Shown: positions 8,752 to 18,933, numbered from the stretch's first letter. The stretch: 64,000 nt of DNA from Taishania pollutisoli (GCF_014518315.1 NZ_JACVEL010000006.1:88165-152164); one strand, 5' to 3'. Notes: a model not told the origin generated them from the letters alone. Numbers and translations: made by a program.

Positions 8752-11700
8752 ATGAGAAACAAATTATCTAAATATGGCTTATGGACAGCTTTTATCTGTT
8801 CACTTGTGCTGTTTATCGGATATTATCTGCATGTTTTCTCAACCAATTATTATCCGGAACTCAGCAAGATAAAAAGAAATTTTTCGGGAATGGAACGTCA
8901 GGTGAACACCTACCTGAACGAAACTGCCCGTGCATTAAAAACCGGTCAATCAGTCAATGATTTACCCGATATTGCAGCACCTTATTTATTACACGTCTAC
9001 AAAAAAGACTCGCTGGTATACTGGAATACAAATAAATTACCTGTTTCCAAATTTTCCGATCTGCACTTTCCTACAACGGGAATTAAACGGGGACAAAACG
9101 GATGGTATTATGTAAAATCAAAGGAGTACAAGGACTATACAATTGCCGTTTCATTCCTTATCAAAAATGAATACTCCTACCAAAATGATTACCTGAAAAA
9201 CGACTTTACATCTCCTTTCAAAGGTGATTTTCAGGCGTATATTTCATTGGACGAAGCCTCCGGATTTTCTATCTACTCGAAAGATCAGAAGTATTTATTT
9301 TCAATCGTAGTGAATGAATATCAACCGGCCAGCGAAACCGAATCACTGATTTTGATGAGCTTGTTGCTTTCTTCCATCTTTTTGTTCCTATGGAAGATAA
9401 CGGTAAGGATACAATCCGTCCATTCGAAATGGGTGTGGACATATCCCGCAGCGATTTTATTACTGCGGTATTTCTCCCTTCAGTTTTCGTGGTTTTCATT
9501 CATGCAGGATACCGATTTATACAAGGCCAGTCTCTATGGTACCAGTGCCGTCTTTCCTAATTTTTTCGAATACACACTGAACATCATTCTGATCTTTATC
9601 CTGGTTTGTTTCTCATATGTCCGCCTGAGATCGGTTTACCTCAAATCCTCCCTGATCATATCGTCTTTACTCCTATCTGTTCCTTATTTTACATGGATGG
9701 GTGTCATTTATTTGTTCAAAGGACTTATAGAAAACTCCAGTATTCCGATGCACATCGAAACGTTGTTTAAGATCAACTTTTATTCGGTCATTGCAATTCT
9801 AACCATCGCAATTATCGGTTTTAGTTATTTCATGATCGGAAAAACAATTGTCAAGCTGGTTAAGAACCAACAACTCTCCTTTAGATCAACATTATTGATT
9901 ACGCTCGGAATCGGTGTGCTTTACTCCATTTTGGAGATGACTTATTTAAACCAACTCCGGTATGCGGGATTATTTCCGTTGCTGTTCATGGGAATAATTA
10001 TCGTACTTGAACACAAAGAATTCAAGCAAAAACACCTGATACTGGGTATGGGAATGCTTGCTTTGTATTCTTTTGTCTGCTCATTGACCATTGGAGAATT
10101 CAATGCCAGAAAAGATAAAAGCGAGCGGGAATTGTACGCCAATCAACTGATGATTGAACGGGATGTCATCACAGAAATAGAATACAGCAAACTGGAAACG
10201 ACCTTACACGAAGATAAATTCCTGCAGCGAATGATCAGTGCGGATACGCAATTTAACCTCCGCGATTTTGAAGATGCAATGGAACGCAGACATTTTAATG
10301 GATTTTGGGAGCGCTACGAGTGTAGTTTCAATATTTTTAAGGAGCAATTCGAATCACTCCTCCTGATTCAGGGAAATTCCGAGGAATTATATACCAATCT
10401 CAATGAGTTGATCAGCAATCATGGACAACAATCAGAAATTAATGCGTCTATTTATTTCATAAAAGATTATACAAACCAATACAGTTATATCATCCGCCAG
10501 ACAATACTGGGTAAAAATGGAGAACCGGCGACACTGTTTGTGACGTTGAAATCCAAAAAGATACCTGAAGAGATCGGTTTTCCCCGACTTCTGTTGTCTT
10601 CCCGGTCATCTGCATTACAGCATCTGGACAATTATTCTGTTGCCAAATACCATCGGAATAAACTGGTATCCAAATACGGGCAATTCAATTATCCGGTCTC
10701 CTATAGTGCTCTGAGGAAAGCAAATCCGGATAAATTAAATAACTTCGATTACAACGGGTATAACCACTTTGTTCAGTACAAATCAAAGCAAGATGTTGTT
10801 GTGTTGTCAGGTATCAATGCTACATGGATCGATAATGCCACTTCATTTTCCTATCTATTCTGTTTCTTTGGAATCTTACTTCTCCCCTTCTACATCCGGT
10901 TCTATGCCAATTCTTTTTCCCGAAAATCGCTGACCTTATCAACACGAATTCAGCTAACTCTGATCGGAATCGTATTGATTTCATTGGTTGTCAGCGGGAT
11001 CAGCAGCGGTATTTTTATCCGTAAACAATACAAAGAATATTCGGAAATCGGACTAAGGGAAAAAACACATTCCGTTGAACAGGAACTCAAACCATTGATC
11101 AGCAGGTTAACAAAACTCAGCATTCAGGAAAATGGTGCCTTTTTGAATTATCAGCTCACAAATCTTTCGAAAGTTTTCAATACCGACATCAACGTGTATG
11201 ATACAGAAGGATTCCTGGTAAGTACTTCACGACAAAATGTATTTAACAGCGGGTTGCTGAGTGAACAAATTAATCCATTAGCTAAAAAGGAACTGGCGGT
11301 ACTGGAACAAAGTGAATTCATTCACTCTGAGAACATCGGATCACTTCACTATGATTCTGCCTATTCTCCTGTATACAACAGAAGTGGAAAATTGATCGGC
11401 TATATTAATCTCCAATACTTCGGACAGCAGGAAGAAGCAGAACATCAAATTCAACAATTTCTTGTTTCCATCATCAACATTTTTGTACTGTTACTGGCCA
11501 TTTCAACCGTGATGGCTATTTTTGCCGCAAACTGGATTACAAACCCGCTACAGATGCTTCAGGAGTTGTTCTCAAAAATTCACCTGGGGAAGTCCAATCA
11601 ACGTATTCAATACAATCGGAACGATGAAATCGGTTCACTTGTCAGAAGTTACAACGAAAAGATAGAAGAACTTGAGTTTGCCGCACAGCAACTGGCACAG

Positions 11701-12381
11701 AGCGAACGGGAATCCGCCTGGAGAGATATGGCGAAACAAGTCGCTCATGAGATCAAAAATCCACTGACCCCGATGAAACTCTCTGTTCAGCACTTAATGC
11801 GTTCGTTTGACCCGACAGATGCAGAGGCACGCACTAAAATCAATAAAGTGAGTCAGTCTCTGATAGAACAGATTGATGCATTGACAAAGATTGCTAACGA
11901 GTTTTCCAATTTCGCAAAAATGCCCAAACCGGAATTTGAAAATGTTGACATCATTCAAATTATTCAGAATGTGGTAGAATTATTCCGGCAAAGTACAGAT
12001 ACTTTCATCATCACAGAAGTTCCCGAACACTGTTTCATAAAAGGTGACAAGGAGCAACTTCTCCGGGTGTTCAACAACCTGATTAAAAACAGTATTCAGG
12101 CAATTTCTTCCAATGACAAAGGAATCATCCAGATACAAGTATCAACAGAAGAGAACAACCTGCTTAAAGTGATTATTTCGGACAATGGTACAGGAATTCC
12201 CGAAGAACAAAAAATAAGAATTTTCACGCCTTATTTTACAACAAAATCAACCGGTTCCGGGATCGGTCTTGCGATGGTTAAACAGATTATTGTCAATCAT
12301 GGCGGCACGATCTATTTCGAATCAGAAGAAAATGTCGGAACACAGTTTATTATAGAATTTCCTATTGATCTCAACAGCTAA
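8752..12381 (+). CDS. Very large NtrY-like sensor histidine kinase
   Basis: 1209 residues from the ATG at 8752; an upstream TTG at 8719 would overlap the previous gene. One membrane helix (about 10-28) and a periplasmic loop are followed by seven to eight helices (about 200-450), a second soluble region, two helices (about 690-760), a further periplasmic loop and a last helix (about 895-930). Then come HAMP, HisKA and HATPase domains. The H box MAKQVAHEIKNPLTPMKL has the phospho-acceptor His999 and is of the NtrY type. IISDNGTGIPEEQ and TKSTGSGIGLAMVKQ complete the ATPase. The central polytopic module is not usual for NtrY. No response regulator is adjacent, so the kinase is an orphan here and its signal is unknown. 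Confidence 0.92.
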   Translation: MRNKLSKYGLWTAFICSLVLFIGYYLHVFSTNYYPELSKIKRNFSGMERQVNTYLNETARALKTGQSVNDLPDIAAPYLLHVYKKDSLVYWNTNKLPVSKFSDLHFPTTGIKRGQNGWYYVKSKEYKDYTIAVSFLIKNEYSYQNDYLKNDFTSPFKGDFQAYISLDEASGFSIYSKDQKYLFSIVVNEYQPASETESLILMSLLLSSIFLFLWKITVRIQSVHSKWVWTYPAAILLLRYFSLQFSWFSFMQDTDLYKASLYGTSAVFPNFFEYTLNIILIFILVCFSYVRLRSVYLKSSLIISSLLLSVPYFTWMGVIYLFKGLIENSSIPMHIETLFKINFYSVIAILTIAIIGFSYFMIGKTIVKLVKNQQLSFRSTLLITLGIGVLYSILEMTYLNQLRYAGLFPLLFMGIIIVLEHKEFKQKHLILGMGMLALYSFVCSLTIGEFNARKDKSERELYANQLMIERDVITEIEYSKLETTLHEDKFLQRMISADTQFNLRDFEDAMERRHFNGFWERYECSFNIFKEQFESLLLIQGNSEELYTNLNELISNHGQQSEINASIYFIKDYTNQYSYIIRQTILGKNGEPATLFVTLKSKKIPEEIGFPRLLLSSRSSALQHLDNYSVAKYHRNKLVSKYGQFNYPVSYSALRKANPDKLNNFDYNGYNHFVQYKSKQDVVVLSGINATWIDNATSFSYLFCFFGILLLPFYIRFYANSFSRKSLTLSTRIQLTLIGIVLISLVVSGISSGIFIRKQYKEYSEIGLREKTHSVEQELKPLISRLTKLSIQENGAFLNYQLTNLSKVFNTDINVYDTEGFLVSTSRQNVFNSGLLSEQINPLAKKELAVLEQSEFIHSENIGSLHYDSAYSPVYNRSGKLIGYINLQYFGQQEEAEHQIQQFLVSIINIFVLLLAISTVMAIFAANWITNPLQMLQELFSKIHLGKSNQRIQYNRNDEIGSLVRSYNEKIEELEFAAQQLAQSERESAWRDMAKQVAHEIKNPLTPMKLSVQHLMRSFDPTDAEARTKINKVSQSLIEQIDALTKIANEFSNFAKMPKPEFENVDIIQIIQNVVELFRQSTDTFIITEVPEHCFIKGDKEQLLRVFNNLIKNSIQAISSNDKGIIQIQVSTEENNLLKVIISDNGTGIPEEQKIRIFTPYFTTKSTGSGIGLAMVKQIIVNHGGTIYFESEENVGTQFIIEFPIDLNS

Positions 12382-12589
12382 CAGCTAACCAAAATCATAC
12401 ATAAAAAAGAAACAGCCGATGGTGTTACCTTCTAACTGAGTTTTTCACAGAGGTAGCAGTAGACATTTTTAAGCCGGCGGATTGGTGCAAATCTGCAAAA
12501 GCTATATTGACATATTGTGATATTGCTATATTACGATATCGCCATATGGCGATATGGCAAAAAACCGGAAAACCTGTTGTATATCAAGT
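12382..12589. other. Intergenic region between converging genes, repeat-rich
   Basis: This gap contains a sequence with cacagaggta (12447-12456) that resembles degenerate intergenic repeats of the group. It is followed by an ATATTG/GATAT-rich stretch (12506-12558) that ends in a 20-bp palindrome. No coding potential is evident. Confidence 0.5.
12536..12555. repeat. 20-bp perfect palindrome in an intergenic repeat
   Basis: ATATCGCCAT followed directly by ATGGCGATAT is a perfect inverted repeat. A 21-base core (12533-12553) matches 18 of 21 positions of a second intergenic copy at 18342-18362, so this looks like a dispersed repeat family. Confidence 0.7.
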
Positions 12590-12618
12590 AAAAAAGGGGG
12601 CATCTGACGATGTCCCCT
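12590..12618 (-). terminator. Terminator of the rimP-nusA-infB operon
   Basis: Read on the minus strand: GGGGACATC, loop GTCA, GATGCCCCC and a T-run. The stem has one mismatch. It lies about 30 bp past the infB stop. Confidence 0.85.
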
Positions 12619-12647
12619 TCTCTGTTGTTTTTTGAGTTTTATGGTTA

Positions 12648-15389
12648 TTATAGCTTTCTTGCTACTTCTACTTCTTCAAATGCTTCAACGATATCTCCAA
12701 CCTGAATATCATTGAATTTATCGATATTCAAACCACATTCGTAGTTGTTCTTCACTTCTTTCACATCATCTTTGAATCGTTTCAACGATCCTAATGTTCC
12801 TGAATGGATCACAATTCCATCACGGATCAGGCGGATTTTAGATGTACGCTTGATGATTCCATCCAACACGTAACATCCTGCAATCGTACCAACCTTAGAG
12901 ATGTTGAATGTTTCACGCACTTCAGCTGAACCGATAATTTTTTCTTCAATGTCAGGGGATAACATTCCTTCCATCGCCGACTTGATCTCTTCAATCGCCT
13001 TGTAGATAACAGAATACAATCGGATATCAATTTGTTCACTATCTGCCAGTTTACGTGCAGAAACAACCGGTCTTACCTGGAATCCGATGATAATTGCATC
13101 AGATGCTGAAGCAAGGTTTACATCTGCCTCAGAAATAGCTCCGACTCCTTTGTGAACAATATTTACCTGGATCTCTTCCGTAGAAAGCTTCAATAATGAA
13201 TCGGACAATGCTTCCACTGAACCATCCACGTCTCCTTTTACGATAATGTTCAACTCCTTGAAATCTCCGATTGCCAAACGGCGACCAATTTCGTCCAACG
13301 TAATGTGTTTTGTTGCACGGAGACCTTGCTCTCTGTACAATTGTTCACGTTTAGATGCAATTGATTTCGCTTCGCGCTCGTCATCCATGACGTTAAATTT
13401 ATCTCCTGCATTCGGAGCCCCGTTGATTCCCAGGATCGAAACCGGAGTTGCCGGTCCCGCCTCTTTCAATGCGTTTCCTTTCTCGTCGTGCATAGCACGT
13501 ACCTTACCGTAGTTTCTTCCAACCAGGATTACGTCTCCCACTTTCAACGTTCCTGCTTCCACCAGCATGTTGGTCACATATCCTTTCCCTTTATCCAGAG
13601 ATGACTCGATCACAACTCCGACTGCATTTTTATTCGGATTTGCTCTCAAATTCAGGATTTCCGCTTCCAACAATACTTTTTCCAGTAACAAATCAATGTT
13701 CAGGTTTTGTTTTGCAGAAATTTCCTGAGATTGGTATTTACCACCCCATTCTTCTACCAGAATATTCATTTGGGAAAGCTGTTCTCTGATTTTATCAGGG
13801 TTTGCTCCCGGCTTATCGATTTTGTTAATGGCAAATACCATTGGGACACCTGCTGCCTGAGCGTGTGAAATTGCTTCTTTTGTTTGTGGCATCACATCAT
13901 CATCTGCAGCAACGATAATAATTGCAACGTCGGTTACCTGTGCACCACGCGCACGCATTGCCGTAAAGGCTTCGTGACCGGGAGTATCGAGGAATGTCAG
14001 CTTTTTACCATCTTTCACCACCGAATACGCTCCGATGTGCTGCGTGATTCCTCCTGCTTCACCCTCTGTCACATTTGCATTACGAATTTTATCCAATAAA
14101 GATGTCTTACCGTGGTCAACGTGTCCCATCACCGTAATGATCGGCGGGCGAGGAATCAGGTCTTCTTCTTTATCTTCAACAACAGGAATTGCGTCTTGTA
14201 CTTCCGCACTTACAAATTCCGCTTCAAATCCGAATTCATCTGATACAATCTGAATCGTTTCAGCATCCAAACGCTGGTTGATCGAAGCAAAAATTCCCAA
14301 TGACATACACGCAGCGATAACTTGTGTCGGCTGGACATTCATCATGTTGGCCAACTCCGATACTGTAACGAATTCTGTCAGTTTCAGGATTTTGCTTTCC
14401 AGTTCCGCTGCTAATTCTTCCTCATGTCTTCGTTGTGCAAAAATATCCCGTTTTGCTTTACGGTTTTTCGACCCTTTGGACTTGGATCCTTTATTTGAAA
14501 GGCGTGCCAATGTTTCTTTGATCTCCTTCTGGATGTCCTGTTCGGAAATCTCCGGTTTATCAACACGTGGTCCTCCTCCTCCTTTTTTAAAGTTTCCTTT
14601 ATTGTTATTGTTGTTTTGTCCCTGGCCTGCTGCCTGTTGTTGCGCTTGCTTATTCACATCAATCTTCTTGATGCGCTTGCGTTTTTTACGGTCGGCATTG
14701 TTTGCAGATTGCTGATTCGACGTTTTCGGTTTTTCAACAGGTAACTCAATTTTACCCAAAACCTTCGGTCCTGAAAGGGTCTGGCTTTGTACACGGATCG
14801 TTTCGATATCTTCCACAGCCGGTTTTGTCGGTTCAACAACTTTTGGCTCTTCTTTTTTCTCAACAACCGGCTCTTTTTCCTTTACAGGTTCTGCCTTTTC
14901 GACCTCTTTTTCTACAGGTGTCTCTTCTTTCTTCTTCTTATCCGGACGAGTTCTTGTGTTGAGTGCATCCAAATCGATTTTACCGATTACCTGCACTTTT
15001 ACATCCCCTTCTCCAACCACTTTTGCTTCAGAATCAGCTTTTACTTCGGTTACTTCCGGAGTTTCCTCTTTTACAGGTTCCTCAGCGACCTTCTCTTTTG
15101 GAGTTTCTTTCGGACTCTCAGGGGCTGGTGTCGCTTCAGGCTCTCTTGTATCTTTGAGAGAAATGGTTTCACGCTTCTCTCTTTTTACAGGATTCTGTTT
15201 GGATTGCTCCTTTAAGTCGTGATCAGCTGCAAATTCCTGTCGCAAGAGGACATAATGTTCCTCCTCCAACTTAAAATTTGGATTGCCATCGATCTTAACT
15301 CCTTTTTTATCCAGGAAGTCGACCAACGTGGAGATTCCTACATTGAGTTCCCCTGCCGCCTTTCCTAGTCTTATTGGTTTTCCCGCCAT
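12648..15389 (-). CDS. infB: Translation initiation factor IF-2
   Basis: 913 residues. This GTPase delivers initiator tRNA to the 30S subunit and promotes subunit joining. The N-terminal IF2_N motif ([20 protein letters not shown]) is followed by a long low-complexity linker rich in Lys, Glu, Pro and Val (about residues 65-300), common in this phylum, and a second IF2_N region. The G domain shows [12 protein letters not shown] (G1, near residue 420), DTPGHEAF (G3) and NKID (G4). The C-terminal domains end at [12 protein letters not shown]. It is the last gene of the rimP-nusA-infB operon, 63 bp after nusA, with a terminator behind it. Confidence 0.97.
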   Translation of the reverse strand: MAGKPIRLGKAAGELNVGISTLVDFLDKKGVKIDGNPNFKLEEEHYVLLRQEFAADHDLKEQSKQNPVKREKRETISLKDTREPEATPAPESPKETPKEKVAEEPVKEETPEVTEVKADSEAKVVGEGDVKVQVIGKIDLDALNTRTRPDKKKKEETPVEKEVEKAEPVKEKEPVVEKKEEPKVVEPTKPAVEDIETIRVQSQTLSGPKVLGKIELPVEKPKTSNQQSANNADRKKRKRIKKIDVNKQAQQQAAGQGQNNNNNKGNFKKGGGGPRVDKPEISEQDIQKEIKETLARLSNKGSKSKGSKNRKAKRDIFAQRRHEEELAAELESKILKLTEFVTVSELANMMNVQPTQVIAACMSLGIFASINQRLDAETIQIVSDEFGFEAEFVSAEVQDAIPVVEDKEEDLIPRPPIITVMGHVDHGKTSLLDKIRNANVTEGEAGGITQHIGAYSVVKDGKKLTFLDTPGHEAFTAMRARGAQVTDVAIIIVAADDDVMPQTKEAISHAQAAGVPMVFAINKIDKPGANPDKIREQLSQMNILVEEWGGKYQSQEISAKQNLNIDLLLEKVLLEAEILNLRANPNKNAVGVVIESSLDKGKGYVTNMLVEAGTLKVGDVILVGRNYGKVRAMHDEKGNALKEAGPATPVSILGINGAPNAGDKFNVMDDEREAKSIASKREQLYREQGLRATKHITLDEIGRRLAIGDFKELNIIVKGDVDGSVEALSDSLLKLSTEEIQVNIVHKGVGAISEADVNLASASDAIIIGFQVRPVVSARKLADSEQIDIRLYSVIYKAIEEIKSAMEGMLSPDIEEKIIGSAEVRETFNISKVGTIAGCYVLDGIIKRTSKIRLIRDGIVIHSGTLGSLKRFKDDVKEVKNNYECGLNIDKFNDIQVGDIVEAFEEVEVARKL

Positions 15390-15452
15390 AAAATTGTGCG
15401 TCCTTTTTTAACTGTTTCTAAAATTCTGTTTAAATATACGGTTTGATTTTAA

Positions 15453-16688
15453 TTATTCGAACTCAGCGCGTAGTATTTTAAACACTTCTTCAATTGTCTC
15501 TTCTTCCAAATCCGTACGTTGAACAAGGTCATGAACCCCGATCTCCAACACAGATTTTGCTGAGTCACAGCCAATTGCCTTCAATTCATCGATGATCCAT
15601 CCATCGATTTCATCTGCAAATTCATCCAAATCAACATCATCTACGTCAACCTCTCCTTCGCGGTACACATCCAGTTCATAACCTGTCAGGCGACCTGCCA
15701 GTTTAATGTTATGCCCTCCTTTACCAATTGCAAGAGATACCTGATCAGGACGAAGGTAAACACGTGCTCTTTTTTGTTCCTCTTCAATTTCAATGGATGA
15801 AATTTTAGCAGGAGACAATGCACGTTGAATAAACAATTGAGAATTTGTCGTAAAGTTGATCACGTCAATGTTTTCATTTCTCAATTCACGAACAATTCCA
15901 TGAATCCGCGATCCTTTCATTCCGACACATGCCCCAACCGGATCAATTCGGTCATCGTATGACTCAACTGCTACTTTCGCTCTTTCTCCCGGTTCACGAA
16001 CAATGCGTTTGATTGTAATCAAACCGTCGAATACTTCCGGCACCTCCAATTCGAATAAACGCTCCAGGAATTCAGGAGCAGTTCTTGAAAGAATAATCGT
16101 CGGTTGCGAGTTTCTCATATCCACTTTAGATACTACCGCTCGAATCGCTTCACCTTTCTTGAAATAATCAGAAGGAATCTGCTCGGATTTCGGAAGGATC
16201 AACTCATTCCCTTCATCGTCCAATACCAGGATTTCTTTTTTCCACACCTGATACACTTCACCGGTAATAATCTCACCAATGCGCTCTTTATATACTTTGT
16301 ATAAATTATCTTTTTCCAATTCCATGATTCTTGAAATCAGGTTTTGGCGAAGTGACAAGATATTTCTGCGTCCGAAATCTGCAAACTTAAATTCTTCCGT
16401 CACCTCCTCCCCGATCTCAAAATCAGGTTCGATTTTAATTGCGTCAGAATAAGCTATTTCTGTGTTCGGATCTTCTACTTCTCCATCGTCAACAATTTCT
16501 TTATTCAAGAAAATCTGAACGTCTCCTTTGTCAATGTTCACAACGATATCAATGTGTTCGTCTGTGTTGAATTTTTTCTTCAACATTGCTCGGAATACGT
16601 CTTCCAGTACGTGTTGCATCGTCTGTTTATCGATGCTTTTCAACTCTTTAAACTCCGAAAACGACTCTACTAATTCAAGGCTATTCAT
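15453..16688 (-). CDS. nusA: Transcription termination/antitermination factor NusA
   Basis: 411 residues. NusA binds RNA polymerase and modulates pausing, termination and antitermination. An N-terminal RNA polymerase-binding domain (about 1-125) is followed by S1 (ITGEVYQVWKKEILVLDDEG) and two KH domains (VGACVGMKGSRIHGIVREL; RPDQVSLAIGKGGHNIKLAG). The C-terminus is short (DGWIIDELKAIGCDSAKSVL) and lacks the extended acidic repeats of the enterobacterial protein, which is normal for this phylum. It sits six bp after rimP and 63 bp before infB on the same strand. Confidence 0.96.
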   Translation of the reverse strand: MNSLELVESFSEFKELKSIDKQTMQHVLEDVFRAMLKKKFNTDEHIDIVVNIDKGDVQIFLNKEIVDDGEVEDPNTEIAYSDAIKIEPDFEIGEEVTEEFKFADFGRRNILSLRQNLISRIMELEKDNLYKVYKERIGEIITGEVYQVWKKEILVLDDEGNELILPKSEQIPSDYFKKGEAIRAVVSKVDMRNSQPTIILSRTAPEFLERLFELEVPEVFDGLITIKRIVREPGERAKVAVESYDDRIDPVGACVGMKGSRIHGIVRELRNENIDVINFTTNSQLFIQRALSPAKISSIEIEEEQKRARVYLRPDQVSLAIGKGGHNIKLAGRLTGYELDVYREGEVDVDDVDLDEFADEIDGWIIDELKAIGCDSAKSVLEIGVHDLVQRTDLEEETIEEVFKILRAEFE

Positions 16689-16694
16689 ATTTAC

Positions 16695-17171
16695 CTATTT
16701 AAATGAAATAACAATTTTAGTTTCCTTTATATTACTGAATGGCAGTTCGTGCTGCTCGACAATAATTTCTTTTTTCTTTTTTCCTTCCTGTTTTTCCTTG
16801 CGGGATTTCTCCAGAACAATTCGCTCTTCATTTACATCAACCAACGTTCCTTCCAGTTTCACCCCATCCAGCTTTACAACTTTGACCGTACGTCCGATGT
16901 TTTTTCTGTACTGGGGTAAAACTCTTAATGGGCGATCCAATCCTGCGGAAGACACATTGAGCTCAAAATCCTGCTGTTCACGATCCAGGTTGTGCTCTAT
17001 ATTTCTGGATACCGACATGCAATCCTCTACAGAAACGCCCCCTTCGTGCTTATCCAGTTCAACATTGATCACATTAGATGAAGAAATGGAAAGCTCTACA
17101 ACAAATAAACCATTGTTCAGTTCGGCAATGCGTTCATTTATCAATTCTTCTACTCGTGCTTTACTTATCAT
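16695..17171 (-). CDS. rimP: Ribosome maturation factor RimP
   Basis: 158 residues, first gene of the rimP-nusA-infB operon. RimP assists maturation of the 30S subunit. The N-terminal domain shows LFVVELSISSSNVINVELDK and GGVSVEDCMSVSRNIEHNLD; the core motif is FELNVSSAGLDRPLRVLPQY, followed by the SH3-like C-terminal domain (KLDGVKLEGTLVDVNEERIV). The operon order rimP-nusA-infB is the standard bacterial one and supports the call. A full consensus promoter lies about 65 bp upstream. Confidence 0.95.
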   Translation of the reverse strand: MISKARVEELINERIAELNNGLFVVELSISSSNVINVELDKHEGGVSVEDCMSVSRNIEHNLDREQQDFELNVSSAGLDRPLRVLPQYRKNIGRTVKVVKLDGVKLEGTLVDVNEERIVLEKSRKEKQEGKKKKEIIVEQHELPFSNIKETKIVISFK

Positions 17172-17234
17172 CTTTTGGTATAAAAAGAGGGGACTTTCGT
17201 CCCCTCATTCACACTATTTTTCTTAAATACAGTG

Positions 17235-17264
17235 CAAATATACGTATTTTTTTGAAAACTACAA
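17235..17264 (-). promoter_or_regulatory. Promoter of the rimP-nusA-infB operon
   Basis: On the minus strand TTG (17264-17262), 19 bp, then TATATTTG (17242-17235): a perfect match. Transcription should begin near 17228, giving a leader of about 57 bases to the rimP start. Confidence 0.85.
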
Positions 17265-17279
17265 TATTTTGTTGAAAAA

Positions 17280-17308
17280 TTGCCATGAATAGTTTTTCAT
17301 TAAATTTG
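17280..17308 (+). promoter_or_regulatory. Candidate promoter for the GT9 gene, divergent to rimP
   Basis: TTG at 17280-17282, 18 bp, then TAAATTTG at 17301-17308. The GTG start of the downstream gene is at 17313, so transcription from here would leave almost no leader. A weaker alternative, TATTTTG at 17265, would give a normal leader. Confidence 0.5.
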
Positions 17309-17312
17309 AACC

Positions 17313-18311
17313 GTGAAGATTTTGATTGTCCGTTTCAGCTCTATTGGTGACATTGTGCTTACAACACCTGTTATTCGTGCCATACACGAACAACTTCCGA
17401 ATGTTGAGACGCATTACATCACTAAAAAATCATTTGCGGCGCTGCTGGCAGAAAATCCACACGTTTCAAAATTGTACGTCATTGAAAAATCTGTTTCAGA
17501 AATCATTGATCAACTGAAAGCGGAAAAATATGACTGCATTATTGACTTGCATAAGAATATCCGGACATTGCGCCTGAAACAAAGTTTAGGTGTTAAAAGC
17601 TACTCTTTTGACAAACTGAATTTCCAAAAATGGCTGCTTGTGAATTTCAAGCTGAATAAACTTCCTGAAATTCACATTGTGGACCGCTATTTTGGCGCAG
17701 TAAAAGCAATTGGAGTTAAAAATGACCACAAGACGTGTGAACTCACGTTCAATACCGCCCATGTCATTAATACACAAGAAGCGCTCGGACTTGCTCCGAA
17801 AAAGTACCTGGCAGTTGCTGTAGGCGCTCAATTTGCCACGAAAACAATGCCGGAAGAACTGTTGATTTCCATTCTTTCGAAAATCAACCACCCGATTGTA
17901 CTCCTCGGAGGATCAACAGACGTAGAACGAGGAACGCTATTGGAACAGGAGCTAAAAAATCATTCTCAACCGGTGATCAATGCAATCAGCCAATTTTCAT
18001 TGTTGCAATCTGCTTCGATTGTTGCACAGGCAAAAACAATTCTTACGCACGACACCGGGTTGATGCACATTGCAACAGCATTTGGTATTCCGATCGTAAG
18101 TGTGTGGGGAAATACCGTCCCGGAACTGGGGATGTACCCTTATTACCCGAACAACAAAGAATTGTACAGCATTCACGAAGTAAAGAACCTCCATTGCCGT
18201 CCCTGCTCAAAGATTGGTTATAAAAGTTGCCCGAAAAAACATTTTAATTGCATGACCCTACAAGATACCGGCGCGATCATAGCTGATTTACGTGAACGGA
18301 TGGATGCCTAA
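17313..18311 (+). CDS. Glycosyltransferase family 9 (heptosyltransferase-like)
   Basis: 332 residues with a GTG start at 17313; no better start lies nearby because the typical family N-terminus MKILIVRFSSIGDIVLTTPV begins there. GT9 enzymes transfer heptose or related sugars from ADP-sugars during lipopolysaccharide core assembly on the cytoplasmic face of the inner membrane. IVLLGGSTDVERG and ILTHDTGLMHIATAFG are characteristic nucleotide-sugar-binding motifs. LHCRPCSKIGYKSCPKKHFN near the C-terminus is Cys-rich, as often in the family. The exact sugar cannot be assigned. A hairpin terminator follows at 18347. Confidence 0.92.
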   Translation: MKILIVRFSSIGDIVLTTPVIRAIHEQLPNVETHYITKKSFAALLAENPHVSKLYVIEKSVSEIIDQLKAEKYDCIIDLHKNIRTLRLKQSLGVKSYSFDKLNFQKWLLVNFKLNKLPEIHIVDRYFGAVKAIGVKNDHKTCELTFNTAHVINTQEALGLAPKKYLAVAVGAQFATKTMPEELLISILSKINHPIVLLGGSTDVERGTLLEQELKNHSQPVINAISQFSLLQSASIVAQAKTILTHDTGLMHIATAFGIPIVSVWGNTVPELGMYPYYPNNKELYSIHEVKNLHCRPCSKIGYKSCPKKHFNCMTLQDTGAIIADLRERMDA

Positions 18312-18341
18312 CTTCGTTTTTTATCCCAACAATAAATAATT

Positions 18342-18362
18342 GCGATATCGGCATATTGCGAT
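18342..18362. repeat. Second copy of the palindromic intergenic repeat
   Basis: This 21-base core (gcgatatcgg followed by catattgcgat) is identical at 18 of 21 positions to 12533-12553. Part of it forms the left arm of the adjacent terminator-like hairpin. Confidence 0.55.
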
Positions 18363-18375
18363 CTGCCGATTTTTC
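18347..18375 (+). terminator. Terminator-like hairpin after the GT9 gene
   Basis: ATCGGCA (18347-18353) pairs with TGCCGAT (18364-18370) around a 10-base loop and is followed by a short T-run. Confidence 0.65.
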
Positions 18376-18408
18376 GTTGACTTCATGAATCTCCAAACAG
18401 GTTTTCAT

Positions 18409-18416
18409 TATCTTTG
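18409..18416 (+). promoter_or_regulatory. -7 box for the PyrR-like gene
   Basis: TATCTTTG is an exact TAnnTTTG match 20 bp before the ATG at 18436. No TTG lies at the standard -33 distance. Confidence 0.55.
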
Positions 18417-18435
18417 TCAAAAATCCGTTGACCCG

Positions 18436-18933
18436 ATGAAACAAATCATTCTTACACATACGCAAATTGAACAGAAAATAAACCGACTGGCTTTTCAATT
18501 GATCGAGAATACGTTTGAATTGGATACAATTTATATCGGAGGGATAACAGGAAACGGTATTGTGCTTGCTGAAAAACTAAAAAAAATCATTGAACATAAT
18601 TCTGATCAGAAAATTGTGCTTTTTGAAGTAATTTTGGACAAAGAACAGCCGCTTTCCCAACCGATTCAATTAACCATTGATCCGCAAGAGCTCAATGATA
18701 AAACAGTCGTACTGGTGGATGATGTGTTGAATTCGGGAAAAACAATGCAGTACGGACTGATGAAAATCCTGGAGCAACCGGTGTACAAAATATACACCGT
18801 TGTACTGATTGACAGGAAACACCGGAGATACCCGATCAAGGCGAATTTTTTCGGATTGCGCTTAACAACTATTTTGATGGATCACGTTGAAGTTTCACTT
18901 GCTGAAGGAAATTATTCGGCACAATTGTTTTAA
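18436..18933 (+). CDS. PyrR-like phosphoribosyltransferase
   Basis: 165 residues from the ATG at 18436. An upstream in-frame start at 18340 would read through the terminator hairpin and the promoter. It is a type I phosphoribosyltransferase fold with a clear PRPP-binding loop VVLVDDVLNSGKTMQYGL. IYIGGITGNGIVLAEKLKKI and KHRRYPIKANFFGLRLTTI resemble PyrR. PyrR proteins bind PRPP and nucleotides to regulate pyrimidine genes or act as uracil phosphoribosyltransferase. No pyr operon is adjacent, so an enzymatic or unknown role is equally possible. Confidence 0.82.
   Translation: MKQIILTHTQIEQKINRLAFQLIENTFELDTIYIGGITGNGIVLAEKLKKIIEHNSDQKIVLFEVILDKEQPLSQPIQLTIDPQELNDKTVVLVDDVLNSGKTMQYGLMKILEQPVYKIYTVVLIDRKHRRYPIKANFFGLRLTTILMDHVEVSLAEGNYSAQLF

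Noticed and set aside
14278..14715. Open frame of 145 residues on the plus strand within infB
   Set aside because: It is an antisense shadow of the low-complexity Lys/Glu/Pro linker of IF-2; no start signal or family match.
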